Translations under genes and position numbers: made by a program
In this document: piece by piece, positions 1 to 44,699 of the stretch
How the letters are laid out: every line of letters starts with the position of its first letter
Numbering within the stretch: position 1 is the stretch's first letter
The notes under the pieces: model-generated
Database searches by the model: none
Seen by the model: only the letters and a program-made list of their open reading frames with translations
Told to the model about the DNA's origin: nothing
Assembly: GCF_038396675.1 (NCBI RefSeq)
Contig: NC_088931.1
Location: 21,798,501 to 21,862,500, forward strand
DNA length: 64,000 nt
Reading direction: 5' to 3'
From: Hydra vulgaris
Taxonomy: Eukaryota > Cnidaria > Hydrozoa > Anthoathecata > Hydridae

Positions 1-2780
1 TGGACGCACAAATTCCGCATATAATTTATTTATAAATATTTTTCTAGATCACTACAATAAACATTTCCCTGTTGAAGAGAAATAAATAAAGCTAAAGTAT
101 CTAAACTGCCCATGGATAACTAAGGGGATTAGAAAATCATCAAAAAAAAAGCAAAAACTCTATATCAAGTATTTAAAAATCAGAAATGAAACTTCAATAG
201 CTTTTTTGCAAACATAGGCCCTAATTTGGCTTCAAAAATTCAATGCACTGATATCTCCTTCGAAACCTATATGACAAACCAACATTTCTGTTTAAATATT
301 TTCTCTGGACTAAACCATGAAGAACTAGAAATTGCAAAAAACTCGCTTAAGACGAATAAGGCCCCTGGGATAGACGACATTTGTAGCTATATAGCTGTAA
401 ATGTGTTTCCAAAGATAAAACAACCAATTTATGAAATATTTAAATCTTCAATTACTACAGGATTCGTACTGAATAAATTAAAAATAGCTAAGGTAATACC
501 AATATTAAAAACCGGTGATGCATTTACACTAAATAACTACAGACCTATCTCAGTGCTACCTGTATTTTCAAAACTTTTGAAGAGAGTAATATACAATAAA
601 CTGTATAAATATCTAACAAATAAAAAAATCCTAAATGAAAAACAGTTTGGCTTCCAAAAGCAACATTCAACCGAACACCCGGTTCTTGATCTTATAAATA
701 ATATAAATGACTCCTTTGAAAACAAAAAATACGTCCTTGGAGTCTTTGTTGATTTATCTAAGGCATTTGACACGGTAGATCACGCTATCTTAATTAGGAA
801 AATGAAAAAATATGGGATAAAAGGTGTTGCACTAAACTGGTTCAAACATTTTTTACTAGACAGAAAACTATGCGTTATTGCTTTTGGAAAAAAATTTCAA
901 AATTATTCAAAATAAAATGCGGTGTCCCCCAAGGTTCCATTCTTGCACCTCTTTTGTTTTTATTATACATAAACGATCTTCCTAAAGCCTCGAGAAAATT
1001 AGTTTTCATAATGTTCGCGGACGACACCAATTTATTTTATGCATCCTCATCAATTACAGAACTTTATGAAACTACAAATATTGAACTTGAAAAAATAAAC
1101 AGTTGGTTAAAATCTAACAAATTATTGCTAAACACAGAAAAAACCAAATACATTCTTTTTCATTCTAACTATAAAAAAATACCACCTGATTTACCTTCGC
1201 TAAATATAGATACTAAAGAAATAGAGAGAACCCAAGCAACTAAATTTCTTGGGATACATATTGATTAGAACATCTCATGGAAATCACATTTAGATATATT
1301 AAATACCAAAATGTCAAAAAACATTGGTATCCTCTACAAAGCTAGTTCTATACTGTCTCCTGATAATTTAAAGTTTCTATACTTCTCGTTCATACAGAGC
1401 TACTACATATACGCTAATGTTGCATGAGCGAGCACTCATAGATCCAAACTAACCACACTTTATCGAAAACAAAAACATGCTGCAAGAATAGCTTTTAATA
1501 AGGATAGACTCTCGCATGCTGAGCCACTTCTAAAAAATTTGAAAGCATTAAATGTATATCAAATCAATATATTCCAAAATTTGTTATTTATGCTCAAATA
1601 TAAACTTGGACTTGTTCCTTCTTACTTTTCAAAGAGCAAAAATAGATACCATACCAGAGAAACGGGAAACTTTAACGTACCTTTTAAAAAAACTAATCTC
1701 TCGCACTTTTCCATGTCGTACCGTGGTCCTTATCTATATAACAAATTAATGTCAAAAAATACTCAACTGGAAAAATCGAATAACTTAAATACTATGAGAA
1801 CGTTATTAAAAGATCTCATTTTAAACACTAACAACTTTATGAATTTTTATTAACCCAAAAACATTTAAAACTATGTATATAACTAACTTTGTTCCGAAAC
1901 TAATGTAATAACTAAAAAAACTCTAAATAACTCAAAAACAACAGAAATGACAAAAACACAAAAGCAAATAATAGGCTTGTTTATCAACACTCGAACGACT
2001 ATATATTACCTATTTAGCAAACCGTGTACCTACTTATATTAATGTGTATTGAAATAAAATTAAAAAATTAAAAACTTCTTTTTGTCTGTATTCTTTGTTT
2101 TTTGCATTTTGGATTTTTATTCTCATTCTTCCGAAAACCGATAACATTTTTTTGTTTTGTTTAAAAAAAAAAAAATAAACTTATTTTAAATAAAAGCATC
2201 CAAAAATATTAGTAACGCATAGCGGTTTCTTGATGACAAGACCGTCGGTCTTCTGCAAGTTTTCCGCGTTCTTTGAAGTAATTTCTAATACTTTACAGCT
2301 TTACTTTCTATATTTTTTTGTATAACGTAACTTTGTAATTTTTTTTTTTTTTTAAATTTTACTCTGTAAAGATTCTATTATATTTTACGAATTTGTAAGG
2401 TTTAAAATAATTTGTCAGTATTTTAAATGACTATCGTTAAAATTATATTGATACTATTTACTTTCTTTCTTTAAATGTAAATATTTATGAAAGTTTTTTA
2501 TCTTTTTATTATATTGGAACTGTACATAGTATTTTTAACAATCTTATTCTATTTTAAACTTGTAAAGCCCACATAGGGGCTCTATGAAAAGATTGTGGTG
2601 ACTTTAGTCATCCATATCTTCTTTGAGCCCCTGCCTGTTTTTTATAAATCGACTTTTTTTTTTGTATGTAAATGTTTCTTTGTAGCTATATTTTCTTATT
2701 ATATAAACAGCAAATATATATTTTGTAAAAAAAAAAAAAATAAGAACAAAAAATTGAATAAAAAAAAAAAATTATTGACA
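1..2780 (+). pseudogene. Non-LTR retrotransposon (jockey/CR1-like LINE), truncated, reverse transcriptase region and 3' UTR
   Basis: The relic begins inside the linker between endonuclease and reverse transcriptase (PWITKGIRKS near 103-135). Reverse transcriptase motifs follow in order: NKAPGIDDI, NYRPISVLPVFSK, KQFGFQK, GVFVDLSKAFDTVDHAIL, then after a frameshift near 870-915 GVPQGSILAPLLFLLYINDLP and the catalytic FADD at about 1013-1024. Further breaks are a stop at 1266-1268 and a TGA at 1425-1427. The C-terminal connection domain (KALNVYQINIFQNLLFML) ends with the stop at 1853. The AT-rich 3' UTR carries a 'cataggggctctatgaaaag' block near 2570 and A-runs at 2728-2780, taken as the tail. 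This is a dead copy that cannot mobilise itself. LINE assignment is secure; the exact clade is not. Confidence 0.88.
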
Positions 2781-2830
2781 GTTGTAGTAATCAACCAAAA
2801 TTGTTACAAAAGGATTATCATTTAACTCCA

Positions 2831-3998
2831 TTTCAATATTTTCTTTGTCAAGACTGTTAAATTTCTTCCCTAAGAAACCTCTCCTCTTTTTTTTAATTAT
2901 TGTTCTTGATTTTATTCTACAACATTTTCTCATTTAAAAAAAAAATTAAGAAAATTGACAACTCTAAAAGCTTCAGAATGAAAGAAAACTGTTATCTGAC
3001 GTGATAAACCAGAGTTTTTTCGCTCGCTGGATAAGTAAAGAAGCCAAACCAAGCATTTTACTGCAGCTACTTAAAAATACACATTAGTTATTAGGATTAA
3101 TCAAACGCTACACCGTTGCTACTGTATAAATTTTGAGGTACCTTAAAAAAAATGCTAAACTTAAAGGATTTAATGATTAAAATCAGTAAACGAACAAATA
3201 ATTTTGAATTCAGCATACATTAAAATGCATAAAAAAGTAAAAATTTTTTTTATAAATTTTGGGTAAACTTAGAGGGGGTTTCCACCTTAAGAGACCCAGC
3301 CTAAACATGGTAACAATATTCCATAAAGTAACGAATAACAGATTGGTAGATGTAGTGATTAAATCGGGAGATAAAACGGCAAGTAAATTAAAGAGAATTT
3401 TAAAAATTTAATAAAACTACAACTAAATTGAAACCGGTCTAGATTCTTATTTACGATTAAACTAAGATTCTTATCACAATAAATTCTTATAATGATTCTC
3501 TACAATAATTCGTTTATATCGATGATTTATTTCATGATTTTTTATTTGATGAGTTGAAGAGTTAACTTATCTCTTAAAAAAAAAAAAAATCAAAAGTTCT
3601 GGATGATATAGACGAAAACATTACTATAGATTCCTGAGAATTTTAGATATGTTCTTTATAAAGTCTTAAGAGAGTCTATACATCAAGGGGTACTCTCCAT
3701 TAAAAAACCCCGAAGTTACTCCAATTTAAAAAGACACCAAAAAGCCAAAGTAATTATTGACCTACCTCCGTCATTTCAACATTAAAAAAAAATTATATTC
3801 ATCAGAGCATACAACTAACCCTAATTTAAATGAGCTTCTATATAAAAAGTGACTCGGTTTTTTATTTTTGAATCATTTACAAGTCTTTCAACTTTTGTAA
3901 ATTTAAGAATAGAACACATTTAGAAAAACACAAGAATAACTTCATTTCCTGTTTACTAAATCGCTCTAAGAAAAGTCCTTACAAAATGGTCTTACGCT
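2831..3998. other. AT-rich spacer, nothing recognised
   Basis: Lies between the LINE tail and the palindrome cluster. It contains A/T runs, scattered stops in all frames and no exon-like block with matching splice sites. Confidence 0.6.
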
Positions 3999-4124
3999 CC
4001 GCAGTAGAGCATTTAAATAAGAAATTTCTTATTTAAATGCTCTACTGCGGCGATGAGAAAAACGTCACCGCAGTAGACGTTTTAACTTTGCTCTCGTCTT
4101 ACGCAGTAGGACGAGAGCAAAGTT
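3999..4124. repeat. Perfect 52-bp palindrome plus adjacent 15-bp hairpin
   Basis: 3999-4050 is a perfect palindrome with no spacer: CCGCAGTAGAGCATTTAAAT and onward, mirrored about 4024/4025. Downstream, 4084-4098 and 4110-4124 are perfect 15-bp inverted arms (AACTTTGCTCTCGTC) around an 11-nt loop. The motif CGCAGTAG recurs four times (arms of the palindrome, 4069 and 4102). The block is GC-richer than its surroundings and is probably a foldback transposon. Confidence 0.85.
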
Positions 4125-4157
4125 CGCATCTTGTAAAATGATAATAAAAGCCGTTTA

Positions 4158-4328
4158 TTTTGAAAGTGGCTTAAGTCACTTTTTCAAAAAAATCAAGTTT
4201 TTGATAACAATGATTACATAGTAACGAAAATTATTGAGATATTTTGGAAACAAGTTTTGCTAGTTAGCGGTATATGTTAAAACAGAAACCTTAAAAATTC
4301 TTAACAGTGACTTATGCCACTTTCAAAA
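4158..4328. mobile_element. Short MITE-like element with 22-bp terminal inverted repeats
   Basis: 4158-4179 reads TTTTGAAAGTGGCTTAAGTC and on; 4307-4328 is its reverse complement with one mismatch. The arms enclose 127 bp of non-coding sequence, total 171 bp. The arm core (GTGGCTTAAGTCAC) is itself nearly palindromic. No target duplication was settled. Lies just downstream of the TMA7 stop codon. Confidence 0.6.
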
Positions 4329-4633
4329 CTGACGGCTCAAATATTATCAGGTATTGTCTCTCCCCCTCCCCCTCCAAAGTAAATAGTTTCAAACTGCCTA
4401 CAAAATTCTTGCTTCTGACACAGTTACATGTTAGTCCAGTCATAACTAACAAGTAATTTTTTATTAGAATACTTCGCTTAAAATCTTGCTTTAAAAAAAT
4501 AACACATTTTAAGCGTAACGGTAACATTTTTTAGTTCTTAAAACAAGATCTGAATTCGTAAAAATCACTATTATTTAGGTTTTAAACCTTTTACTAGTTT
4601 GTACAATTTAAAAAGCATCTATTTTGCCAGGAG

Positions 4634-11687
<7,054 letters not shown>

Positions 11688-12603
11688 TTTATAGAAGTAC
11701 TATTTAACTTACTCTAAAAAAAAAATCTTTTATACTTAAAAAACAATTAATAGCAATTGTATGAAACTCTTTTATTATAATAGTATAAATTAGAATTATA
11801 AATAAAACAACAATTAAAACATTACTATTTATATGCTACTATTAAATAGTAATGTATATAGTAACAAAGATCTTCTAACAAAAAAAAGTCTAATACTTTA
11901 TATTTCCACACAAAAAAAAAAAAACTATTCGTGATATAAAATATATATTGTAATATATTTTATGTACAATGCAAGTAATAAATGCCAGTATTGAGGTATT
12001 AATAGTTTTTGAATTTTGTTAAAATTCAATAAATTTTAGACATTTTTTCATATTCCAATATTTTTCTCTAAATACTATCAAAAACTGTTGTCTTTCAAGT
12101 TATTTTTAAACTTAATCAAGGTTTATAAAAAAACATCAACAAAAAAAATATAAATAAATGCTAATAAACAGCACAAAACACCTGTTTATAAATACTATGA
12201 CTCTGTTCAACCATACAACATGATTTTGAAATAAGATATATTTTTACTAATTAATAAATGCTGCATAAATAATACTTTATATTTGAACTAATTCTATTAT
12301 AGTTTTTAAAAAATTGCGGAAAGTGTATAACTTTATTTACTAATGTAGAAGTTTAATAGAGATAAAGAAATTCAGTTAAAAAACATTTAATGCTCACCCA
12401 GTTAAAAAACATAAATCTACGTATAATAAATACAACATCTAAATTGATTAAATAAACCACAAATAAAGAGTTATTTGTTACTATATTATATTGAAAATAA
12501 TTGTGTAAGTATTAAATTTCTATACAAAATTTTCAAAATAATTTAAAGTGGCCAGCCACATTGTTTAATGACATCATTAATCAAAACAATTCATCAATTA
12601 AAA
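11688..12603. other. Spacer between the IFRD1 stop codon and the TMA7 start codon
   Basis: Both flanking genes run on the minus strand, so about 0.9 kb must hold the IFRD1 3' UTR and the TMA7 promoter/5' UTR. It is AT-rich with A-runs. No motif was strong enough to call. Confidence 0.6.
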
Positions 12604-37658
<25,055 letters not shown>

Positions 37659-38964
37659 TGAAATATTATTCTACAAAATTATGCATATATACAAAGTTTT
37701 TTATTAGCATAAAACATTTAAATAATGCAACACTCTATTTAAGTCAGTCAGCTTATGTATAGTTTTTCTCCTCAATTACCATATATAATAATAGTCACAA
37801 TAATAATATTAGTATATACAGTGAACTCCCGATATCTCGAACCCCTGATAACTAACTTCCAGTAACTCAAAGTACTTTTGAATTCCCCTGAACGCTAACT
37901 AATACTTTCTCATAAAAACCTCTTGATGAATCGAATCCCAATTAGCTCAAAGATTCGCAAGGTCAAACCATTTTATTTTTTCCTGTGGCTTATATTCTTC
38001 AGATTGCTTAAAGAAAAAAACTTTAGAAGAAAAAGAAAAAAAAAAATTTTAGTTAAGATTCTTCTTTTACTTTCATTAAGTTAAACTTTTTGTCCTCAAG
38101 TTAATTGCACAGCCAAGGTAAAGATTTAAAATAAAGAAAAATCTTTAAATCCATGAAGACACAAGGGAACAAGTCAAAAGGTATAAGAGTTAAAAAATGA
38201 ACATTTACAAATTAAGATAATCTCATTTTGAAATGGCTTTAAAATGTAAGGAGTAGAAACATTAATTCTAAAAAAAATCAGAGAACTTACTAAAAAGAAT
38301 ATCGAAGGATTTTAAATGTCTGATGGTTGGCTTGATCGTTAGAAAAATATGTATAAGGTTTCTTTTAAGACAATATGTAGAGAGGCTATTGTGTAATGTA
38401 AAGGCTATTGTGAAATTTGTGTATCAGGAGCTTACAGCAGTTTTTTTCGATTTTTGACAAACCATAACTTTTTAAATAAAGATGGTGATCACCTGAAATT
38501 TGGTAAGGTAATAGTTTTTCACCCAAATAATCCATTATTGCAGTTGTTTTTGACTGATTTTTTACAGTTTTTGAGTTATTGTACCTTAAAGTTGCTAAAT
38601 ATTGCAACATTATAAATATTTTTTTGAACTTTAACGTGTTACAGTTTAATACTTACTTTTTTTTGTTACCTTTGTGTACTTAGGGTCACCACTTGTTAGA
38701 ATAATCAAAATTATGCATTAAAAATTAATTTAGCACATTCAGCAGCCTAATGAAAAATCACTTTTTTTAAAAATTATGATAAATTACATCGACTTTGCTG
38801 GCATAGAAAGTAGCGTAATCAGTTGAAATTAATTATGAAACTTTTTAATGTTGAGGTTCTATATATAGGCAATCACCAAAAAAATCTAAAGACCTATACT
38901 CTATCTTATGACATGATTGTAGCCTTTTGAGAGTGATGATATTTTCAAAAGGAGAATGTTATTA

Positions 38965-39002
38965 GACTATGAGCTAGCCTTAGGTCATAGTCTAATAATT
39001 AG
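38965..39002. repeat. Hairpin just inside the left inverted repeat
   Basis: TTATTAGACTATGA and its inverse TCATAGTCTAATAA around GCTAGCCTTAGG, close to the arm end at 38958. Confidence 0.75.
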
Positions 39003-39207
39003 TCATAGGGATTACAGTAGTATATTTTTTATTTATCTGTGAATGAATATATTCAGTTTTCTTTTTAATGACATAATGTCTTAATTTGTACTACTAATAA
39101 TGACATAATCAGTGTCTGATATTTGTTAGTTTCTTTGAGATTTAATATGTTCATGTCTTTTTTAAACTTTTTAGTTTAGTAATAAAAATAAAAAAATAGT
39201 AAAAAAT

Positions 39208-41517
39208 GAAAGAGAAATGTTGTGTGGGGAAAGTTTTAAATGAAGATTGCGACAAAACATATTATTGTAGAATGATTAGAAGAATAAAACTAAAAGATAT
39301 TGTGAACACAGATGTTTAAGTTTTAATTCAAAGAATCGGACACACTTTTGAACTAAATGAGGAAATATGTTTTCAACATGAAAAAGCCGATATTTCTAGA
39401 TATGAAGCGCTTCAAAAATACTGCTGTGATCCGTTTAAAGTCCACATGAAAAAAATTATTAAGAGATTGTGTAAAGTCGATATTTTAACAAAATAAAAGT
39501 TAAAAAACTGGAAACAAGTATGACAAACCTAGTAGCATCAGCATTGGATATAGGCCCAAAAGAAATAATATCTGAGAAAAAGCAAAAGTGCATTAACGGT
39601 AATGATTTAGACAAACTTTTAGATGCAATAAAAGAAAAAGTGAAAATCAGTTTGAATGAAGAAAAAGTTCAGTTACTAACATTAACTCCTGATAGTTGGT
39701 CAATTAAAAAAACTTGTAATGCATTTTCAGTTTCAGACCATCTTGTAAAGAAAGCCAGAAAGCTGAAAAATGAAAAGGGAATACTTGCTAAACCTGAGGC
39801 TGAAAAAGGACATCCTTTGTAGGATATTGTTAAGCAGAGAGTCATTGAAATATAAATCTGACGAATACACTAGACAACGTCCAGGAAAAAAAGACTTAGT
39901 TTCTGTGCATATAAATAATGTTAAAGTTCATAAACAAAAATGCTTAACATTAATTTGTTTAAAAGAACTTCATCTGGAATTTAAGAAGTTATACCCTGAA
40001 CGCAAAGTTGGATTCAGCAAGTTCTGTAAACAAAGGCCAAAGTGGTGCCTTACTGTTGATAGTAATGGAAGCCACTCAGTTTGTGTATTTTCTTACCATC
40101 AAAATGCTAATTTGATGTGCTCTGCTCTTCCTAACAGCCATTTAATATATTACAAAGATTTAATGAAAGTATGTGTTTGTAATATAGATAGTTGAAACTG
40201 CATGTTTCATCTATGTTCCAACTGCCCTGGTAAAATAAACTTGAAGACTTACTTAGAAAATGTGTTTGAAAAGAATGATTTTGATTTTGATGATCAGATC
40301 ACATATAAACAATGGGTGTCAACTGACTGAACTGCACTTATTACAGTCCAAACAAGCATTAGTGAATTTATTAAAACTTTAAGTGAAACTTTGTATGACC
40401 TTTGTCTTTCTACTTATCAGAGGCAAAAAAAACATTAGACCAATATATGGTCTAATGTTTTTATGCACTATTCTGATGCATAAAAATCAGAATAATGCAT
40501 AAAAATGCATTATTCTGATGGATTTTGCAGAAAACTATAGTTTTCTTGTACAAGATACTATACAAGGGTTTTACTGGCCAGCCGATCAAGCTACCTTACA
40601 CCCATTTGCTGTTTATTACAAAGATGAAAAAGATCACTTTAAATGTGAATGCTGTTGTTTAATTTCTGACCATCTTTGTCATGACCAATCAGCAGTCCAT
40701 TGTTTTCTCACAAAGTTGCTCCCTATGGTCAAAATCAAACTACCCACAGCGAATAAAGTTAAATACTTAAATAATGGTGCTGCGTCACAATATAAAAACT
40801 ACAAATGTCTAATAAACTTAATTTATCACATTGTAGATCACCAAATAAATGCTGAGCATCACTTCTTTGCTACGCCACATGGCAAAAGTCCATGTAATGG
40901 AATAGGAGGAACTATAAAAAGAGAGCAGCAAAAGCTAGTCTACGAGCAGCAATTACAAATCAGATTCTCACACCACAAGATCTATTTACATGGGCTCAAA
41001 AAAACATCCAAGGTGTTAACATATTTTATCTTTCAAGTGATGATATTGATAACCATGAAACAACTTTTAACCTTCAGAAACGATATGAAGGGATGCGCAC
41101 AGTTCCTGGAACAAGAAGCTATCACTGTTTTGTACCAGATGGAGAGAAATTGTTTTTACGAAGAATCTCTAGTGACGCTGTCTATGATACTCATATGTTA
41201 AATGATGTTAATTTGATTTAAAAAAATCCTTCAAATTTTCAACCCAGTAAATTGCATGCTTTTACGATAAAGAATGATATATAGGGCTTGTGGTTGATAT
41301 TTGTAATGAAAACGAAGATGTTAATGTGAAGTTTATGCAAAGAAACAAATTAAATTTAAAATGGACAAACGATGCACGATCAAGTCAGTGTTGGGTTCCA
41401 TTTGACAAGATAATATGTCAAATAAGTATTCCATTGATTATAAGTATAAGTGCTTGTGACTATATTCTTGCTAGTAATGACTATTACAGTATTATGAGTT
41501 ATATAAATCAGAGATAA
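39208..41517 (+). pseudogene. DDE/RNase H-like transposase with DFAENY...GAASQYKN...HGKSPCNG motifs, broken
   Basis: Order of pieces: a Cys/His-rich N-terminus (ICFQHEKADISRYEALQKYC, CDPF, 39208-39500); a linker (39520-39822); a central part with RPGKKDLVSVH, YPERKVGFSKFCKQRPKWCL and CVFSYHQNANLM (39770-40195); then MDFAENYSF, DQATLHPFAVYYK, CLISDHLCHDQSAVHCF, YLNNGAASQYKNYK, HHFFATPHGKSPCNGIGGTIKR (40518-41201) and a C-terminal piece (41290-41517). I know this motif series from uncharacterised multi-copy proteins of invertebrates, where DGA..QYKN is usual; here the aspartate is N, so the copy is probably inactive even without its frameshifts. Bounded by the long inverted repeats, it is the element's own gene. 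Confidence 0.7.
40429..40518. repeat. Two hairpins inside the transposase relic
   Basis: AAACATTAGACC..TGGTCTAATGTTT at about 40431-40461 and ATCAGAATAATGCA..TGCATTATTCTGAT at 40487-40520. They interrupt the reading frame just before DFAENY and look like inverted microduplications. Confidence 0.75.
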
Positions 41518-42450
41518 GCAAATTAGTTTCATGTATACATACTTTTTCTTTTAACTGATTATCTTACTCTATGAAAGCACTTTTTTAAAGTATAGTTTGT
41601 ATAAAAATTGAGGTATAAATTTTGTATGTGGTAAGTGGTATTTTTTTGTTCTCTTTTTAAAAATATCATCACCCTCAAAAGGCTACAATCATGTCATAAG
41701 ATAGAGTATAGGTCTTTAGATTTTTTTTTGGTGATTGCCTATATATAGAACCTCAACATTAAAAAGTTTCATAATTAATTTCAACTGTTTACGCTACTTT
41801 CTATGCCAGCAAAGTCGATGTAATTTATCATAATTTTAAAAAAAAGTGATTTTTCAATAGGCTGCTGAATGTGCTAAATTAATTTTTAATGCATAACTTT
41901 GATTATTCTAACAAGTGGTGACCCTAAGTACACAAAGGTAACAAAATAAGTAAGTATTAAACTGTAACACGTTAAAGTTCAAAAAAATATTTATAATGTT
42001 GCAATATTTAGCAACTTTAAGGTACAATAACTCAAAAACTGTAAAAAATCAGTCAAAAACAACTGCAATAATGGATTATTTGGGTGAAAAACTATTACCC
42101 TACCAAATTTCAGGTGATCACCATCTTTATTTAAAAAGTTATGGTTTGTCAAAAATCAAAAAAAACTGCTGCAAGCTCCTGATACACAAATTTTTTGGAT
42201 TTTGGTCATTTTTAATTCAATCATAACTTTTGAACAAATTGGTCAATCAAGCTGAAATTTTCTGGATTGTATTTTTTCATTAAGATCTGTGTCAAAGTTT
42301 AAAGCAAATCTGAGATGGTACCCTGGGGAACTTTCAAAAAACTAGGTGATTTGATATGGAATAACCCAACAGGTTAATATGTAAAAACATAAATTATATT
42401 GTTATAATATATCATTAACTACAAGTTTATACATATAAATTAATGAAATT

Positions 42451-43200
42451 TATAGTGCAGATAAATTTGGATTGTTTTTTTGCATGCAACCTAATGAGCC
42501 ACTAAATCTTCAATCTAAGGTTTGTATAAAGGGAAAGCACAGTGAAATTCATTTTACTGAGATAGCTACAGCAAATACAGCAGGTGATAAAATTCCTATG
42601 TTTGGAATAGGTAAATCAAAATCACTTCGCTGCTTCAAATATCCATAGCGTACAGTTTGAAGAGTGGATATGAGAAATGGATACAACGTTTAAAATAGAT
42701 AACTGTCCAGCACACACAATGATTAATAATCTAAAATCTATTGAGCTCATTTTTTTACCACCAAATACCATGTCTAAACTTCAACTAATGGATCAGGGAG
42801 TTATACAAACTTTAAAAGTTTATTACAGACATTGCAATAATTGACATTGCAAAGACTGGCTGTAGTTATCAATAAAAGAAAAGATCTTCCTGTTTTTTTT
42901 TTTATTTCAGATGCAATGAAAATGTTTGATCTTGTATTGCAAAAAATAAACACCTCTACTATCATTAATTGTTTTACAAAAGAAGGAATTTTGGATGATC
43001 TACAGAAACCTGAATGTTTGAATGAAGAGAACAAACCCCTTTAATGGCTTCAAAACCAGATAGAAAAACTTGATAACTTTTACCTTCCAGATACAACAGC
43101 TGAAGATGTCATATCTTCAAATGAAAAATTAATGAGCACAGTATTAACAAATGAACAGTTGATAGAAGTAAAAAATGCAAATTAACATAATACCGATGAG
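42451..43200 (+). pseudogene. Tigger/pogo-like transposase relic (DDD)
   Basis: Reads YSADKFGLFFCMQPNEPLN, GKHSEIHFTEIATANTAGDK, PMFGIGKSKSLRCFK, then after a deletion KIDNCPAHTMINNLKSIEL, IFLPPNTMSKLQLMDQGVI and QTLKVYYRHCNN. These are the three catalytic-aspartate blocks of Tigger/jerky-type DDE_1 transposases (normally NADETGLF, DNCPAH, QPMDQGVI). The following frame (42841-43044) is the C-terminal helical part. No N-terminal DNA-binding domain; stops and a deletion. Intergenic. Confidence 0.8.
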
Positions 43201-43519
43201 GAGAAAAATAAAGATGATAATAATATGATTGATCAAAAGTAGTTTGTCAAAAAGCTTGTAATATTTGGGAGGCATTGGAAGTATGGTATGACTGCCCTTC
43301 AGTCTTAATGGTGAAAATTTTCAACAAAGCTCAATCCAGTCTCAATTATATTTCATAGAGACGTTTCTTTAAAACTAAGACTGTGGCATGAGTAAATTTT
43401 TTAATTTATAATATATTGTTTTTACCTTTGAAATCAAAACTTTTGATAACTTGAATTGTTTTTACTTATTGTCAAAAGTTTGTGCTATAGAATGCCCTTA
43501 AAACTCGAGCATTCCCTAA

Positions 43520-43521
<2 letters not shown>

Positions 43522-43615
<94 letters not shown>

Positions 43616-43700
43616 ATATATATATCTATATATATATCTATATCTATATCTATATATATAACTATATAACTTTATATAACTATATATATATATATGTATG
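43522..43700. repeat. (TA)n microsatellite with TATC interruptions
   Basis: About 180 bp; TATCTA variants in the right third. Confidence 0.95.
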
Positions 43701-44413
43701 TATATATGGCTAGCCAGATGGTAATTTTTAGGTTGTAGTGCGCGATTTAAAAGTTTTTTTTTAATTTTTGCTATTTAAATCAAAATAATAACAGCTTAAA
43801 ATGCTTTTAATTAGATGAAATAATTAAAAGAAGAACAATCTTAAAAAAAAAACATTCCTAGAGCACATATTTGGATGATGGAAATAAATGATAATATTTT
43901 AAATATTTTTGTTGTTGTTTTTGTTAAAGCAGACCATCCAAATCACCAGGACCCTCCTAATCACAGTGAGACTCACGGTTTGATAAATCTCACTGTCTTA
44001 CGGTTGATCTAAAATTCTCACTGTATATTTTAAAAATTTTCAGAAGATTTTTTTTTTAAATTTACTCTCAATGTTTTAGCTTAAAACAATAACAATAGAT
44101 ATCCTGAAAAAGGTTGTCATTACATCAAGAACTAATGAATATTAAGTGCACAAGATCATAAAACCGACACCATCATATAAATCTCATTTTTTTATATAAC
44201 TATAAACATGGGTTTGTTATAAATCAAACACAAATTTTTAAAAAATGTGGACAAAGCAGAAATATAAGAGCAAATTAAGCTTAACATTGTGCGTTGATTA
44301 CCCTATTAAAGTAATGACTTTGATAATAATGCTTTTGAAGAGGCTAAGGTGTCTGAAAAGATTCTTGATGATATTGCAGGTGAACCTTTATTTCAATACA
44401 GAATCGACATTTT
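43700..44413. other. AT-rich spacer, nothing recognised
   Basis: An 18-bp direct repeat (ATGGTACCATATTTCATA at 44414 and 44435) ends it, just before the SINE. Confidence 0.5.
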
Positions 44414-44454
44414 ATGGTACCATATTTCATAAATATGGTACCATATTTCATAAT

Positions 44455-44695
44455 GCGGCAGTGGTGTAGTGGTAGAGCGCTCGCTTCATAAGCGAGAGGT
44501 TCCGAGTTCGATCCCCACCACGTCCCTGGTAGTACCGCGCTCAACTTGTTTCTTCCCGCAGCGGCCTTGTTCGTCAAGGTTCGTGTTTCGGAGTTATAGA
44601 GTTGAGAGAGGGTTATAACCACAATTAAGTAGCCTCCTCATCTGTAGTGGCCTTCTGGGCCTTGGGGAGGTGAAATAACAAAAAAAAAAAAAAAA
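44455..44695 (+). repeat. tRNA-derived SINE
   Basis: The head folds like a tRNA: acceptor GTGGTG/CACCAC, anticodon arm CTCGC-TTCATAA-GCGAG (anticodon CAT), A-box-like TAGTGGTAGAGCG and B box GAGTTCGATCC. A tRNA-unrelated body follows to CTCATCTGTAGTGG..CCTTGGGGAGGTGAAATAA and a 17-A tail ending at 44695. The body and tail show it is a SINE, not a functional tRNA gene. The tail resembles the SINE at 48241-48408. Confidence 0.8.
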
Positions 44696-44699
44696 TGAT

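Larger units (their letters stand above)
38413..42193 (+). mobile_element. DNA transposon with ~545-bp terminal inverted repeats
   Basis: Arms 38413-38958 and 41651-42193 are near-identical inverted copies (only scattered substitutions seen over about 545 bp). Between them lies one broken gene on the plus strand (39208-41517). Similar-looking text continues outward on the right to about 42375 (TGGAATAACCCAACAGG) but not on the left, so the left terminus may be truncated. I could not place it in a named superfamily. Lies in the intergenic region upstream of IFRD1. Confidence 0.75.

Noticed and set aside
2595-2825. 76-residue ORF
   Set aside because: Lies in the 3' UTR and poly(A) tail of the LINE; composed of F/K/N runs.
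44455-44530. Functional tRNA-Met gene
   Set aside because: The head has A and B boxes and an anticodon arm, but a SINE body and poly(A) tail follow, and the T-arm pairing is poor.
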